Assembly: GCA_028869495.1 (NCBI GenBank)
Contig: JAGWRY010000434.1
Coordinates: 1 to 9,472 of the forward strand
Reading direction: 5' to 3'
From: Elusimicrobiota bacterium
GTDB taxonomy: Bacteria > Elusimicrobiota > Elusimicrobia > UBA1565 > UBA9628
DNA: 9,472 bases
Part shown: one piece after another, positions 1 to 6,278 of the stretch
How the letters are laid out: each line of letters opens with the position of its first letter
Position numbering within the stretch: the stretch's first letter is position 1
Notes under the pieces: generated by a model
Databases searched by the model: none
Seen by the model: the letters and a program-made list of their open reading frames with translations, nothing else
Told to the model about the DNA's origin: nothing
Program-made: the position numbers and the translations under genes

Positions 1-2
1 GC

Positions 3-590
3 GTCGTCGCCGGCCCCGCGCACGTGCAGGGCGGTCAGGCGCGCGCCGAAAGCCCGCGCCGCCGCGCGCGCGGCGCGCAGGGCCTCGTCGGCGTGCGGGG
101 TCAGGTTGACGGGACAGAGGACGCGCCGCACCAGGAGCGGCCCGCGGACCGGGCGCACGACCAGCACCGGCACGCGCGCGCGGGCGACGACGTCCTCGGC
201 GACCGAGCCGCCGGCCAGGCGCGCCAGCCCCTTGCGCCCGTGGGTCCCCATCACGATCAGGTCGGCGACGCGGCCCGCGCCCAGCTCGGCCGCCAGCGCC
301 TCGGGGCGCCCGCGCAGGACGCGCGCGTGAACGCGCTTGGCCGGGACGCCCGCGGCCTCGCGGCGCAGGCGCTCCAGGCGCCAGGCGCGGAACTCGGCGG
401 CCTGACGCGCGTACTCGCCGGCCTCGTCGGCGTCGAAGCCGAGCAGGCTCGGCGGCAGGGACTCGGCGTAGACCAGGGACAACGCGGCGCGGAAGCGCCG
501 CGCGAGCTGGGCTCCGGCGCGCACCGCGGCCAGAGAGGGCTCGGAGAGGTCGGCGGGGACCAGGATGCGGCGGGGCGGGAATCGGATCAT
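3..590 (-). CDS. Universal stress protein, tandem UspA domains (C-terminal part cut by window edge)
   Basis: The frame is open from an ATG at 590 to the left edge, giving 196 residues without a stop. The first UspA domain runs from about residue 6 (RRILVPADLSEPSLAA) to 147. It carries the ATP-binding motif G-2x-G-9x-G-S at G115, G118 and G128-S129, followed by the usual VPVLVV strand. A second domain begins near residue 154 (VRRVLCPVNLTPHADEAL) and leaves the window, so the full protein is probably about 280-300 residues, as in other tandem Usp proteins. These are cytoplasmic nucleotide-binding proteins induced by stress or energy limitation; the exact role here is unknown. The start is supported by a GGAGG Shine-Dalgarno 6 nt upstream. 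It is transcribed divergently from the lipoprotein cyclophilin, with 88 bp between the two starts. Confidence 0.9.
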   Translation of the reverse strand, partial: MIRFPPRRILVPADLSEPSLAAVRAGAQLARRFRAALSLVYAESLPPSLLGFDADEAGEYARQAAEFRAWRLERLRREAAGVPAKRVHARVLRGRPEALAAELGAGRVADLIVMGTHGRKGLARLAGGSVAEDVVARARVPVLVVRPVRGPLLVRRVLCPVNLTPHADEALRAARAAARAFGARLTALHVRGAGDD

Positions 591-596
591 GGCGCA

Positions 597-601
597 CCTC
601 C
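597..601 (-). promoter_or_regulatory. Shine-Dalgarno of the universal stress protein gene
   Basis: GGAGG on the minus strand, 6 nt before the ATG at 590. It fixes that start codon and contrasts with the exported genes nearby, which lack such a site. Confidence 0.75.
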
Positions 602-643
602 GTCCCCGGTGTTAGCAACGCTCCTGCCCCGCGGCGCGGCGCT

Positions 644-672
644 TTTCCCCGCGCCCGCGAATCTGCTAGTCT
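644..672 (+). promoter_or_regulatory. Candidate leaderless promoter of the lipoprotein cyclophilin
   Basis: TAGTCT at 667-672 lies exactly 6 nt before the ATG at 679, where a -10 box for a leaderless mRNA would sit. A weak -35 candidate, TTTCCC, lies 17 nt further upstream (644-649). The hexamer keeps the T1, A2 and T6 positions of a -10 box. There is no Shine-Dalgarno before the ATG. The call rests mainly on the same arrangement recurring at three other genes in this window. Confidence 0.45.
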
Positions 673-678
673 CCCGCC

Positions 679-1413
679 ATGAACAAGCTCTCCCTGGCCG
701 TCTTCGCCGCCTGTCTCGCCCTCGCCGCCGCCGGCTGCGACAAGAAGTCGTCGGCTCCCGCCGAGTCCTCCGCGCCGGCCGCCGCCCCCGCGACCGCCGC
801 GGCCCCGGCCGCCGTCCCGGTCCCGGCCGCCGCCGCCAACCCGGCCCTGCTCGACCCGGCGCAGGCGAACGCGACGGCCCCCGCCGTCTACAAGGTCAAG
901 TTCGTGACCTCCGCCGGCGACTTCGTCGTCGAGGTCCACCGCGACTGGGCCCCGAACGGCGCCGACCGCTTCTACAACCTGGCCAAGATCCACTTCTTCG
1001 ACGGCTGCGAGTTCTTCCGCGTGATCGACGGCTTCATGGCGCAGGTCGGCATCCACGGCGACCCGGCCGTCGCGGCGGCGTGGCAGCACGCGACGATCCC
1101 CGACGACCCGGCGAGCGGCCACTCGAACACGCGCGGGATGGTCACCTTCGCGACCGCGGGCCCCGGCACCCGCACGACGCAGTTCTTCATCAACTTCAAG
1201 GACAACTCGTTCCTCGACAACCAGGGCTTCCCGCCGATCGGCCAAGTCGTCGAGGGCGACGCGGTGCTCGACCGGCTCTACCGCGGCTACGGCGAGGGCG
1301 CGCCCCAGGGCCAGGGCCCGGACCAGGGGATGATCCAGGCCCAGGGCAACGCCTACCTGAAGGCGGACTTCCCGAAGCTCGACTACATCAAGACGGCGAC
1401 GCTGGAGCCTTAG
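679..1413 (+). CDS. Cyclophilin-type peptidyl-prolyl cis-trans isomerase, lipoprotein
   Basis: 244 residues. The N-terminus is a lipoprotein signal ending LALAAAGC, with lipidated Cys20 followed by Asp21; in E. coli, Asp at +2 keeps lipoproteins in the inner membrane. An Ala/Pro-rich low-complexity tether covers about residues 26-62. The cyclophilin domain runs from about 71 to the end. The catalytic Arg is R114 (FFRVIDGFM), with Q122 and the QFFINF block (Q168, F169, F170). The His that normally precedes the catalytic Arg is Phe113. The usual FGxV block reads IGQVVEG (187-193). The C-terminal part (GYGEGAPQGQGPDQG, then FPKLDYIK) is longer than in minimal PpiB and marks a subfamily of exported cyclophilins. 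It probably isomerises prolyl bonds in envelope proteins. The start is preceded by a -10-like box rather than a Shine-Dalgarno, so the mRNA is probably leaderless. Confidence 0.92.
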   Translation: MNKLSLAVFAACLALAAAGCDKKSSAPAESSAPAAAPATAAAPAAVPVPAAAANPALLDPAQANATAPAVYKVKFVTSAGDFVVEVHRDWAPNGADRFYNLAKIHFFDGCEFFRVIDGFMAQVGIHGDPAVAAAWQHATIPDDPASGHSNTRGMVTFATAGPGTRTTQFFINFKDNSFLDNQGFPPIGQVVEGDAVLDRLYRGYGEGAPQGQGPDQGMIQAQGNAYLKADFPKLDYIKTATLEP

Positions 1414-1466
1414 CGTCCGCCGCGCGGCGGCGACGGGCGTCGAACGCCGGTTTCGCGCGTCCGGGA

Positions 1467-1488
1467 TCATGGGACTTTAGGCCCATGA
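1467..1488. repeat. Inverted repeat overlapping the glucoamylase -35 region
   Basis: TCATGGG (1467-1473) and CCCATGA (1482-1488) form a perfect 7-bp inverted repeat around an 8-nt centre (ACTTTAGG). Its right arm overlaps the -35 candidate of the glucoamylase promoter (1485-1490). This geometry suits a repressor or activator site, or a small hairpin ending the upstream transcript. No binding protein can be named. Confidence 0.4.
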
Positions 1489-1512
1489 ACGGCCCGGGTC
1501 CGGTGGTATAAT
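1485..1512 (+). promoter_or_regulatory. Leaderless-type promoter of the GH15 gene with consensus TATAAT
   Basis: TATAAT at 1507-1512 is a perfect -10 consensus in DNA that is otherwise almost all G and C, and it ends 7 nt before the ATG at 1520. A transcript starting 7-8 nt downstream would begin at the start codon. The -35 candidate is ATGAAC (1485-1490) with a 16-nt spacer; it resembles the TTGAAC found upstream of the HELTH gene. No Shine-Dalgarno lies between the -10 and the ATG. Confidence 0.7.
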
Positions 1513-1519
1513 AAGACCG

Positions 1520-3055
1520 ATGAACCGGAGACCCCTCTCCGCGCTCCTGGCCGCGGCGCTCGCCGCGGCGCTGGCGCCCGCGGCCCGCGCCGCGCTCCTG
1601 ACGCGGGCCCGGCTCGACGCCCTCTTCGACGGACGCCGGCCCCTCCCGGCCGCCGCCGTCGGCGCCCCGGCCGCCGCGCGCGTCTCGGCCCTGTCGGCCG
1701 TCGAGAGCGGGAGCCTCGACGCCTGGCTCGCGAACGAGCGCCAGGTCGCCCTCCAAAAGATGGAGGCCAACATCTCGCCCGCCGGCGCCGCCCCGGGGAC
1801 GGTCGCCGCCTCGCCGTCGCGCGCGAACCCCGACTACTGGTACAACTGGCGCCGCGACGCCGCGCTGACGATGCGGCGGATCGTCGCGCTCTACGAGTCG
1901 TCCTCCGACCCGGCGACGAAGGCGAAGTATCTGAGGATGCTGACCGACTACGCGGCCTTCGTCCGGCACGAGCAGACGGTCCCCGGTCCCGGCGGCCTCG
2001 GCGAGCCCAAGTACGGCATGGACGGCAAGCCGTTCACCGGCCCCTGGGGCCGCCCGCAGGACGACGGCCCGGCCGAAGAGGCGGGGACCCTGATCGAGCT
2101 GGCCCGCGCCTTCCTCGCCGCCGGCCGGACCGACCTGGCCGCCGGGCTCTGGGGCGACGCGTCGTCGGGCATCAAGGCCGACCTCGAGTACGTCTCGCAC
2201 CACTGGCAGGAGACCAGCTTCGACGTCTGGGAGGAGGTCAAGGCCCACCACCTCGACACCCAGATCGCCCAGCGCGACGCGCTGAGGGAGGGCGCCTGGC
2301 TGGCCCGCCGGCTCGGCGACGACGGCGCGGCCGGCTGGTACGACGAGCAGGCCGCGGCGATCGACGAGCAGCTCGGCCGCTACTGGAACGCCGCGCAGGG
2401 CTACCTCGACTCCTCGCTCGACCAGGACGGCGGCCTGCAGGGCAAGGACAGCGGCCTGGACTCGGCGGTGATCCTGGCCGCGATCCACCGCCTGCCGGTG
2501 GACGGCGAGGCGCTGACGCCGGACGAGAGCGCGGCCTTCTCGGTCGTCGACCCGCGCATCCTGGCCACCGCCGAGGCCCTGAAGGCGCGCTTCCGCGCCG
2601 AGTACGCGATCAACGGGCGCCCGGGCGCCCCCGGCGTCGCGATCGGCCGCTACCCGGAGGACCGCTACTTCGGCGGCAACCCCTGGGTCCTGCTGACCGC
2701 CGCCTTCGCCCAGCTCGACTACATGGCCGCCGACGAATACATCGCCGACGGGAAGATCGACGTGACGGCCGCCGACGCGGGCTTCTGGAGCGACCTGCTG
2801 GGCCGCCCCGTCGCGGCCGGGACGTCCTGGCGGAGCGGCGACGGCGCCTTCGGCGCCGCGATCCAGGCGCTGAAGTCCGACGGCGACGCGGAGCTCGCCT
2901 GCGTGCGCCTGCACGCGAACCCCGACGGCTCGCTGTCCGAGCAGATGGACCGCGACTCCGGCTACATGACCTCGGCGCGCGACCTCACCTGGAACTACGC
3001 GGCGATGCTGTCGGCCCTCTCCGCGCGCGACAAGCTCGCGGCCGACCGGCGCTGA
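1520..3055 (+). CDS. Secreted GH15 glucoamylase (glucan 1,4-alpha-glucosidase)
   Basis: 511 residues with an export signal (MNRRPLSALLAAALAAALAPAARA, likely cleaved after about residue 24). It is a GH15 (alpha/alpha)6-barrel enzyme of the fungal glucoamylase type. Known for the family: it releases beta-D-glucose from non-reducing ends of starch, dextrin or similar alpha-glucans by inversion. Visible landmarks are W107-Y-N-W-R-R-D113, corresponding to the WTRD substrate-binding segment; DVWEE with E238 as the expected general acid and E239 beside it; GGNPW near residue 385; and SEQMDRDSG with E474 as the expected catalytic base. All key residues are present. There is no obvious starch-binding module, and the length is that of a bare catalytic domain. 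It has its own promoter and converges on the PEBP gene. Activity on starch versus another glucan cannot be decided from sequence. Confidence 0.93.
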   Translation: MNRRPLSALLAAALAAALAPAARAALLTRARLDALFDGRRPLPAAAVGAPAAARVSALSAVESGSLDAWLANERQVALQKMEANISPAGAAPGTVAASPSRANPDYWYNWRRDAALTMRRIVALYESSSDPATKAKYLRMLTDYAAFVRHEQTVPGPGGLGEPKYGMDGKPFTGPWGRPQDDGPAEEAGTLIELARAFLAAGRTDLAAGLWGDASSGIKADLEYVSHHWQETSFDVWEEVKAHHLDTQIAQRDALREGAWLARRLGDDGAAGWYDEQAAAIDEQLGRYWNAAQGYLDSSLDQDGGLQGKDSGLDSAVILAAIHRLPVDGEALTPDESAAFSVVDPRILATAEALKARFRAEYAINGRPGAPGVAIGRYPEDRYFGGNPWVLLTAAFAQLDYMAADEYIADGKIDVTAADAGFWSDLLGRPVAAGTSWRSGDGAFGAAIQALKSDGDAELACVRLHANPDGSLSEQMDRDSGYMTSARDLTWNYAAMLSALSARDKLAADRR

Positions 3056-3072
3056 CGGCGGCCGTCAGCGCC
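3048..3072. terminator. Perfect 25-nt palindrome between convergent genes, possible bidirectional terminator
   Basis: GGCGCTGACGGC (3048-3059) and GCCGTCAGCGCC (3061-3072) are exact reverse complements around a single central G. Transcripts from either side would form a strong hairpin of about 11 bp with a short loop. The TGA stop of the glucoamylase (3053-3055) and the TGA of the PEBP gene (3065-3067, minus) both lie inside it. No U-run follows on either strand, so it is not a textbook intrinsic terminator. Confidence 0.6.
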
Positions 3073-3613
3073 CGTACTTGCCCATCAGCTCGGCGGAGGC
3101 CAGCACGTGGCCTTCCATCGCGGCGATCAGCTCGGTCTTCGTCGCGCGGGGCTTCAGGTGCAGCATCTTGTCGAGCGCGAAGAGCTTGAAGTAGTAGCGG
3201 TGCGGCTTGCCCGGCGGCGGGCAGGGGCCGTAGTAGCCGACGCGCTCGAACTTGTCCACGCCCCAGCAGGCGCCCTGGCGCGCGCCGATCGGCAGGGACT
3301 CCTGCTTCTCGATGCCCTTCGGCAGCTCGCGCGCGGCGCCGGGGATGTCGTAGAGGAGCCAGTGCACCCAGGTCCCGGGAGGCGCGTCCGGGTCGTCGAC
3401 GATCAGCGCCAGGCTCTTCGTGCCGGCCGGCGCGGCGGTCCAGCGCAGCATCGGCGAGACGTCCTCGCCGTCGCAGGTGTGGACTTTCGGGATCGTTCCG
3501 CCCGCCTTGAAGGCGGGGCTGGTCAGCGTGAAAGACATGGTGCGACCTCCTCGAGCCGCGGCGCCCCCCGCCAGGAGCAGCGGGAGCGCGGCCGCGAGCG
3601 TCAGACGCCTCAT
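3065..3613 (-). CDS. PEBP / YbhB-YbcL family protein (Raf kinase inhibitor-like), exported form
   Basis: 182 residues from the ATG at 3613. Residues 1-20 (MRRLTLAAALPLLLAGGAAA) form a signal peptide. The PEBP fold follows, with the signature D74-P-D-A-P78, W82-V-H84-W forming the ligand pocket, and the second conserved block P137-H138-R139-Y-Y before FKLFALD. The family binds small anionic or phospholipid-like ligands; the bacterial members' physiological role is poorly defined. E. coli has a cytosolic member (YbhB) and a periplasmic one (YbcL). An in-frame ATG at 3538 (Met26) follows a perfect GAGGAGGT with 6-nt spacing and would give a 157-residue protein without the signal. The start at 3613 is preferred because of the signal peptide and a TATCAT box 6 nt upstream. 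An upstream ATG- or GTG-type start near 3649 would add a non-hydrophobic tail and is not favoured. Confidence 0.9.
   Translation of the reverse strand: MRRLTLAAALPLLLAGGAAARGGRTMSFTLTSPAFKAGGTIPKVHTCDGEDVSPMLRWTAAPAGTKSLALIVDDPDAPPGTWVHWLLYDIPGAARELPKGIEKQESLPIGARQGACWGVDKFERVGYYGPCPPPGKPHRYYFKLFALDKMLHLKPRATKTELIAAMEGHVLASAELMGKYGR
3545..3552 (-). promoter_or_regulatory. Internal Shine-Dalgarno inside the PEBP gene
   Basis: GAGGAGGT on the minus strand, 6 nt before the in-frame ATG at 3538. It is the best match to the anti-Shine-Dalgarno seen in the window. It lies within the codons for Gly-Gly just after the signal peptide, and would start a version of the protein lacking the signal. Confidence 0.6.
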
Positions 3614-3619
3614 CGTCGG

Positions 3620-3649
3620 ATGATAGCCCGGCCGCGGGCCGCCGCGCAA
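3620..3649 (-). promoter_or_regulatory. Leaderless-type promoter of the PEBP gene
   Basis: TATCAT (3620-3625, minus strand) ends 6 nt before the ATG at 3613, preceded by GGGC as at the HELTH gene. A -35 candidate TTGCGC (3644-3649) lies 18 nt upstream. The 45-nt gap after the preceding lipoprotein gene also holds a GC-rich inverted repeat at 3626-3639. Confidence 0.55.
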
Positions 3650-3658
3650 GGACGAAAG

Positions 3659-4180
3659 TCAGCGCGGCAGGCGGAACGACGCGACGAAGGCGTCGAAGGC
3701 CGGGCCCGGCGGCGGGCCGTCCGTCGGGTAGGAGTGGATCAGCGCGAAGAAGCCGCCGCGGGCCGGGACGAGGATCTCGCGGGTCGTCGTGCGCTGGACG
3801 CCGAGATGCGGGTCGGGCAGCTCGCGGCGGACCTCGAAGGACAGGGCGGAGACGCCGGCCGCCTCCGTCCGGGAGACCGGCGTCGCGACGCCGATCGCGC
3901 TCTCGGCCTGCGCGTAGTCGGCGGGGTCGGACCAGCGGCCCGACGACGGATAGAAGTAGACGCCGATCAGCTCCGAGTACGGGGCCTTCCCGTCGGGCGG
4001 CCCGTAGAAGGCGGCCCGACGCGTCCCGAGCTCCGCCTCGTTGACCCGCCAGCCGCGGGGCAGGGCCGCCGTGAAGGAGCCGTCGGCCGGCGAATACGCG
4101 ACCTCCCCCTTCGGCGCGGCGGGCTTGCGCGCGCAGGCCGCGGCCAGCAGGAGGCCCGACAGCAGGAGCGAGCGCCTCAC
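3659..4180 (-). CDS. Small lipoprotein of unknown function, coupled to the HELTH protein
   Basis: 173 residues from a GTG at 4180, which overlaps the TGA of the upstream gene as GTGA. Choosing this start puts a short basic segment (VRRS), a hydrophobic run (LLLSGLLLAAA) and Cys16 in the right order for a lipoprotein; residue -3 is Ala rather than the preferred Leu. The mature part starts with a polar linker, then SFTAALPRGWRVNE (about 35-48), a YSELIGVYFYP strand (68-78) and a C-terminal FDAFVASFRLP (162-172). An opening like 'F-ALP-GW' and a closing 'F-ASFR' helix-strand are seen in proteins of the Mog1/PsbP-like fold, so that is a possible structure; this is inference. Function is unknown. 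It is almost certainly made together with the HELTH protein and may anchor or assist it at the membrane. Confidence 0.8.
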   Translation of the reverse strand: MRRSLLLSGLLLAAACARKPAAPKGEVAYSPADGSFTAALPRGWRVNEAELGTRRAAFYGPPDGKAPYSELIGVYFYPSSGRWSDPADYAQAESAIGVATPVSRTEAAGVSALSFEVRRELPDPHLGVQRTTTREILVPARGGFFALIHSYPTDGPPPGPAFDAFVASFRLPR

Positions 4181-6240
4181 GAGCGTCCTCCGAGCGCCCG
4201 AGAGCGCCTCTCGAGGGCGGCGCGATCGGCCGGCGGCGTCCATGTCGCGTACGCGCGCGCCCATTTCAGCTCGCCGGCGCGCACGGCCGGGTCCTTCTCG
4301 GCGGCGGCCTTGCGGAGCTCGTCCTCCGCGGCCTTCTCCCACTCGCCCTGAGCCTGCCGCGCCAGGCCGTCGGGCCATCGGGCGCCGGTCCGGTCGACGT
4401 AGCCGCCGTAGGCGGTCCAGGCCTCGTAGCGCTCGTAGCTCATCGCCGCGCCCGCCGTCGACGAGAGCTCCTTCGCGGCGGCCGCGGCGAGGCGCCGCGC
4501 CTCGTCCTCGGGAACGCCGAAGGGCGCGCCCTTCGGGCGCGGCATCTCGAGGGCCGCCGCCAAGGCCTGCGCCGGCGTGCCGTACTTCTCGTAGGCCGCG
4601 ACCAGGCGCGGATAGCCGGCGCGGCGCATCTCGGGCAGGATCTTGACGACGAACTCCGCCGCGCGCCCGCGATAAGCGCGCGCGTCCTCGCGCAGGGCGG
4701 ACGCCCCGCGCGACAGCCCGGCGAGCTTGAGAAGCTCGAGCGCCTTGCCGTAGAGAGTCGGGCTCGAGGCCTCCAGGCGGCTCGCGATGCTCCGCCGCTC
4801 GGCCTGGACCTGCTCGACGGTCTTGAAGTTCGAGACCCCGGCGAAGGTCCCGACGTAGTTCTTGTCGATCTGCTCGTCGTTGAAGCGCTCGTAGCCCTCC
4901 TGCAGGAGCAGGCGGTAGGAGTCGGTCCAGCCGCCCTGCAGGGCCTCCCGGGGCTGGACGGCCAGCTTGTCGGTCAGGTAGCGGAACTGCTCCCGGAAGG
5001 CCTCGTGCTCGTACTCGAGAGGCTCCATCGCCGGCACGTTGCCGCGCAGGTCCTCGAGAGCGACCGCGTCCCGATGCTGCTGCCAGACGTGGGTCAGCTC
5101 GTGATAGAGGACGACGTCCTCCCGCGAGATGAAGGCCTTCCGGGCCTCGGGATGGGCCAGCAGGTAGCGCGCGAGCGTGGCCGGGTCCGCGAAGTCCTTG
5201 GTCAGGGCCGCGCGGCTCGCGGCGGGCGCGCTCTCGAGGGCGACGCGCGCGGCGTCCCAGTAGTTGATCTCGATCGCGCCGTTGGCCGGATCGGCCTGCG
5301 CGGCGGCGCGGCCGCGCCCCTTCTCCCACGGGCGCTGGGAGATCTTCATCATCACGATCGGGGGAAGGCCGTCCGGGAAGCGCCCGAGCATGCGCGGGCC
5401 CGACGGCTTGACGCTCTCGAACTGGCTCTTGAGATCGGCGTCGAAGGCCCGGCCCAGCCGCGTCGACAGCGAGTCGTAGTAGGCGGGCCGCCGCTCGGGC
5501 GCGCTGATCCCCGCGATCGGGGGCAGGGCGCGCAGCGCCGTCTCCTTGAGTCCGCGCGCCGAATCGAAGAAGCGCGTCGAGGCCTCGTAGGACGGCAGGA
5601 CCGCGCCGCGCAAGTCCCCGACCGTGGTCCCGGCGTCGGCGAGGAGACGCCGGACGTTCGGCGGGAGCGCGACTCCCGCCTGCTCCGCCTGGCGCGCGCG
5701 CTCCAGCACCTCGGCCGGGATCTTCGCCCCGAGCGGCAGGCCGCGCAGGGAGGCCAGCAGTTCGGTCAGCTGCTCGCGGCGATAGCCGGCCTGCAGCCCG
5801 CGGCGATAGACCTCGACCTGCAGGCGCAGGAGCGGCCCCTTGCCGTCCGGGGAGACGAGGCGGCAGGTCTTCTCGTCGAGGCGGTAGCCCCCGCTCATCA
5901 GGCTGGACCAGACCAGCGGGTCGACCGACTCGTAGGACGCGTCGAACGGCGACATCTGACGCCGGTAGTCGGCCTGCGAGACGGGTCGGCTGGAGACGTC
6001 GAGCAGATGCCCGCTGGCCTCGTCGTAGCGGTCCCCGGCGGCGGTCCACAGCGCGCGGACGTCGTCCGAAGGCGGCGCGGCCTTCCAGTCGTAGGCGGGC
6101 CCGCCGGAGATCCGCGGCGGCGCCGGCGCGCGCCCGGTGCAGGAGCCGGAGAGGACCGCGTAGTCCGTCTCCTGCGCGGCGGCCGGCGCGCACAGGACGG
6201 CGGCCAGGAGCGCGGCCGCGAGCCCGCGCGAGGGGTTCAT
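4177..6240 (-). CDS. Exported protein with HELTH (HExxH) motif, possible zinc metallopeptidase, family not recognised
   Basis: 687 residues from the ATG at 6240. A signal peptide ends in APAAA-QE, with likely cleavage after residue 22. The only motif recognised is H380-E-L-T-H384 in VLYHELTHVWQQ, preceded by a strand-like GAIEINYW segment about 50 residues earlier, as in zincins. A likely third zinc-ligand Glu lies in E409-Y-E-H-E413-A, 25-29 residues after the second His; this fits a gluzincin-type site. HELTHVWQQ also resembles the DUF4157 core. The regions before (about 60-320) and after (about 430-687) are mostly predicted helix, rich in Ala, Arg and Glu, and were not recognised. The TGA overlaps the GTG of the lipoprotein gene. 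The frame stays open upstream through the M32 gene, but the signal peptide and the TATACT box set the start. Peptidase activity is inferred from the motif alone. Confidence 0.82.
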   Translation of the reverse strand: MNPSRGLAAALLAAVLCAPAAAQETDYAVLSGSCTGRAPAPPRISGGPAYDWKAAPPSDDVRALWTAAGDRYDEASGHLLDVSSRPVSQADYRRQMSPFDASYESVDPLVWSSLMSGGYRLDEKTCRLVSPDGKGPLLRLQVEVYRRGLQAGYRREQLTELLASLRGLPLGAKIPAEVLERARQAEQAGVALPPNVRRLLADAGTTVGDLRGAVLPSYEASTRFFDSARGLKETALRALPPIAGISAPERRPAYYDSLSTRLGRAFDADLKSQFESVKPSGPRMLGRFPDGLPPIVMMKISQRPWEKGRGRAAAQADPANGAIEINYWDAARVALESAPAASRAALTKDFADPATLARYLLAHPEARKAFISREDVVLYHELTHVWQQHRDAVALEDLRGNVPAMEPLEYEHEAFREQFRYLTDKLAVQPREALQGGWTDSYRLLLQEGYERFNDEQIDKNYVGTFAGVSNFKTVEQVQAERRSIASRLEASSPTLYGKALELLKLAGLSRGASALREDARAYRGRAAEFVVKILPEMRRAGYPRLVAAYEKYGTPAQALAAALEMPRPKGAPFGVPEDEARRLAAAAAKELSSTAGAAMSYERYEAWTAYGGYVDRTGARWPDGLARQAQGEWEKAAEDELRKAAAEKDPAVRAGELKWARAYATWTPPADRAALERRSRALGGRS

Positions 6241-6246
6241 GCCCGG

Positions 6247-6275
6247 AGTATAGCCCGGCCCCGCGCCGCGTTCAA
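6247..6275 (-). promoter_or_regulatory. Leaderless-type promoter of the HELTH protein gene
   Basis: On the minus strand, TTGAAC (6270-6275), a 17-nt spacer and TATACT (6247-6252) end 6 nt before the ATG at 6240. This is the best complete promoter in the window. It fills the 38-bp gap after the M32 stop, so the HELTH-lipoprotein pair can be transcribed apart from the genes upstream. There is no Shine-Dalgarno between the box and the ATG. Confidence 0.7.
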
Positions 6276-6278
6276 CCC

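Larger units (their letters stand above)
1414..1519. other. Intergenic region between cyclophilin and glucoamylase genes
   Basis: This 106-bp gap holds three things: a perfect 14-nt GC palindrome (CCGCCGCGCGGCGG, 1417-1430) just after the cyclophilin stop, a 7-bp inverted repeat at 1467-1488, and a consensus TATAAT at 1507-1512. The 1417-1430 palindrome could fold as a 5-bp stem with a GCGC loop, but no U-tract follows it, so a terminator role is not shown. Confidence 0.5.

Noticed and set aside
609..614. TAACAC on the minus strand as a -10 box for the stress protein gene
   Set aside because: The match is weak and no convincing -35 is seen; the promoter of this gene is left unassigned.
1417..1430. 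GC palindrome as an intrinsic terminator after the lipoprotein cyclophilin
   Set aside because: The perfect arms are short and pure G/C, which is common by chance at this GC level, and no U-tract follows.
24..1511. Long plus-strand open frame (495 codons) covering the stress protein and cyclophilin genes
   Set aside because: It is an artefact of very high GC. Its translation is Arg/Gly/Pro-rich without domains, and it lies opposite or out of frame with two clearly recognised proteins.
1388..2914. Long minus-strand open frame opposite the glucoamylase
   Set aside because: Low-complexity Arg/Gly/Val-rich translation with no recognisable motif; the plus strand has a full GH15 enzyme with all catalytic residues.
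4181..6193. Open frame upstream of the small lipoprotein, running through the HELTH gene on the same strand
   Set aside because: It is an out-of-frame shadow of the HELTH protein; the lipoprotein signal and the GTGA overlap place the real start at 4180.
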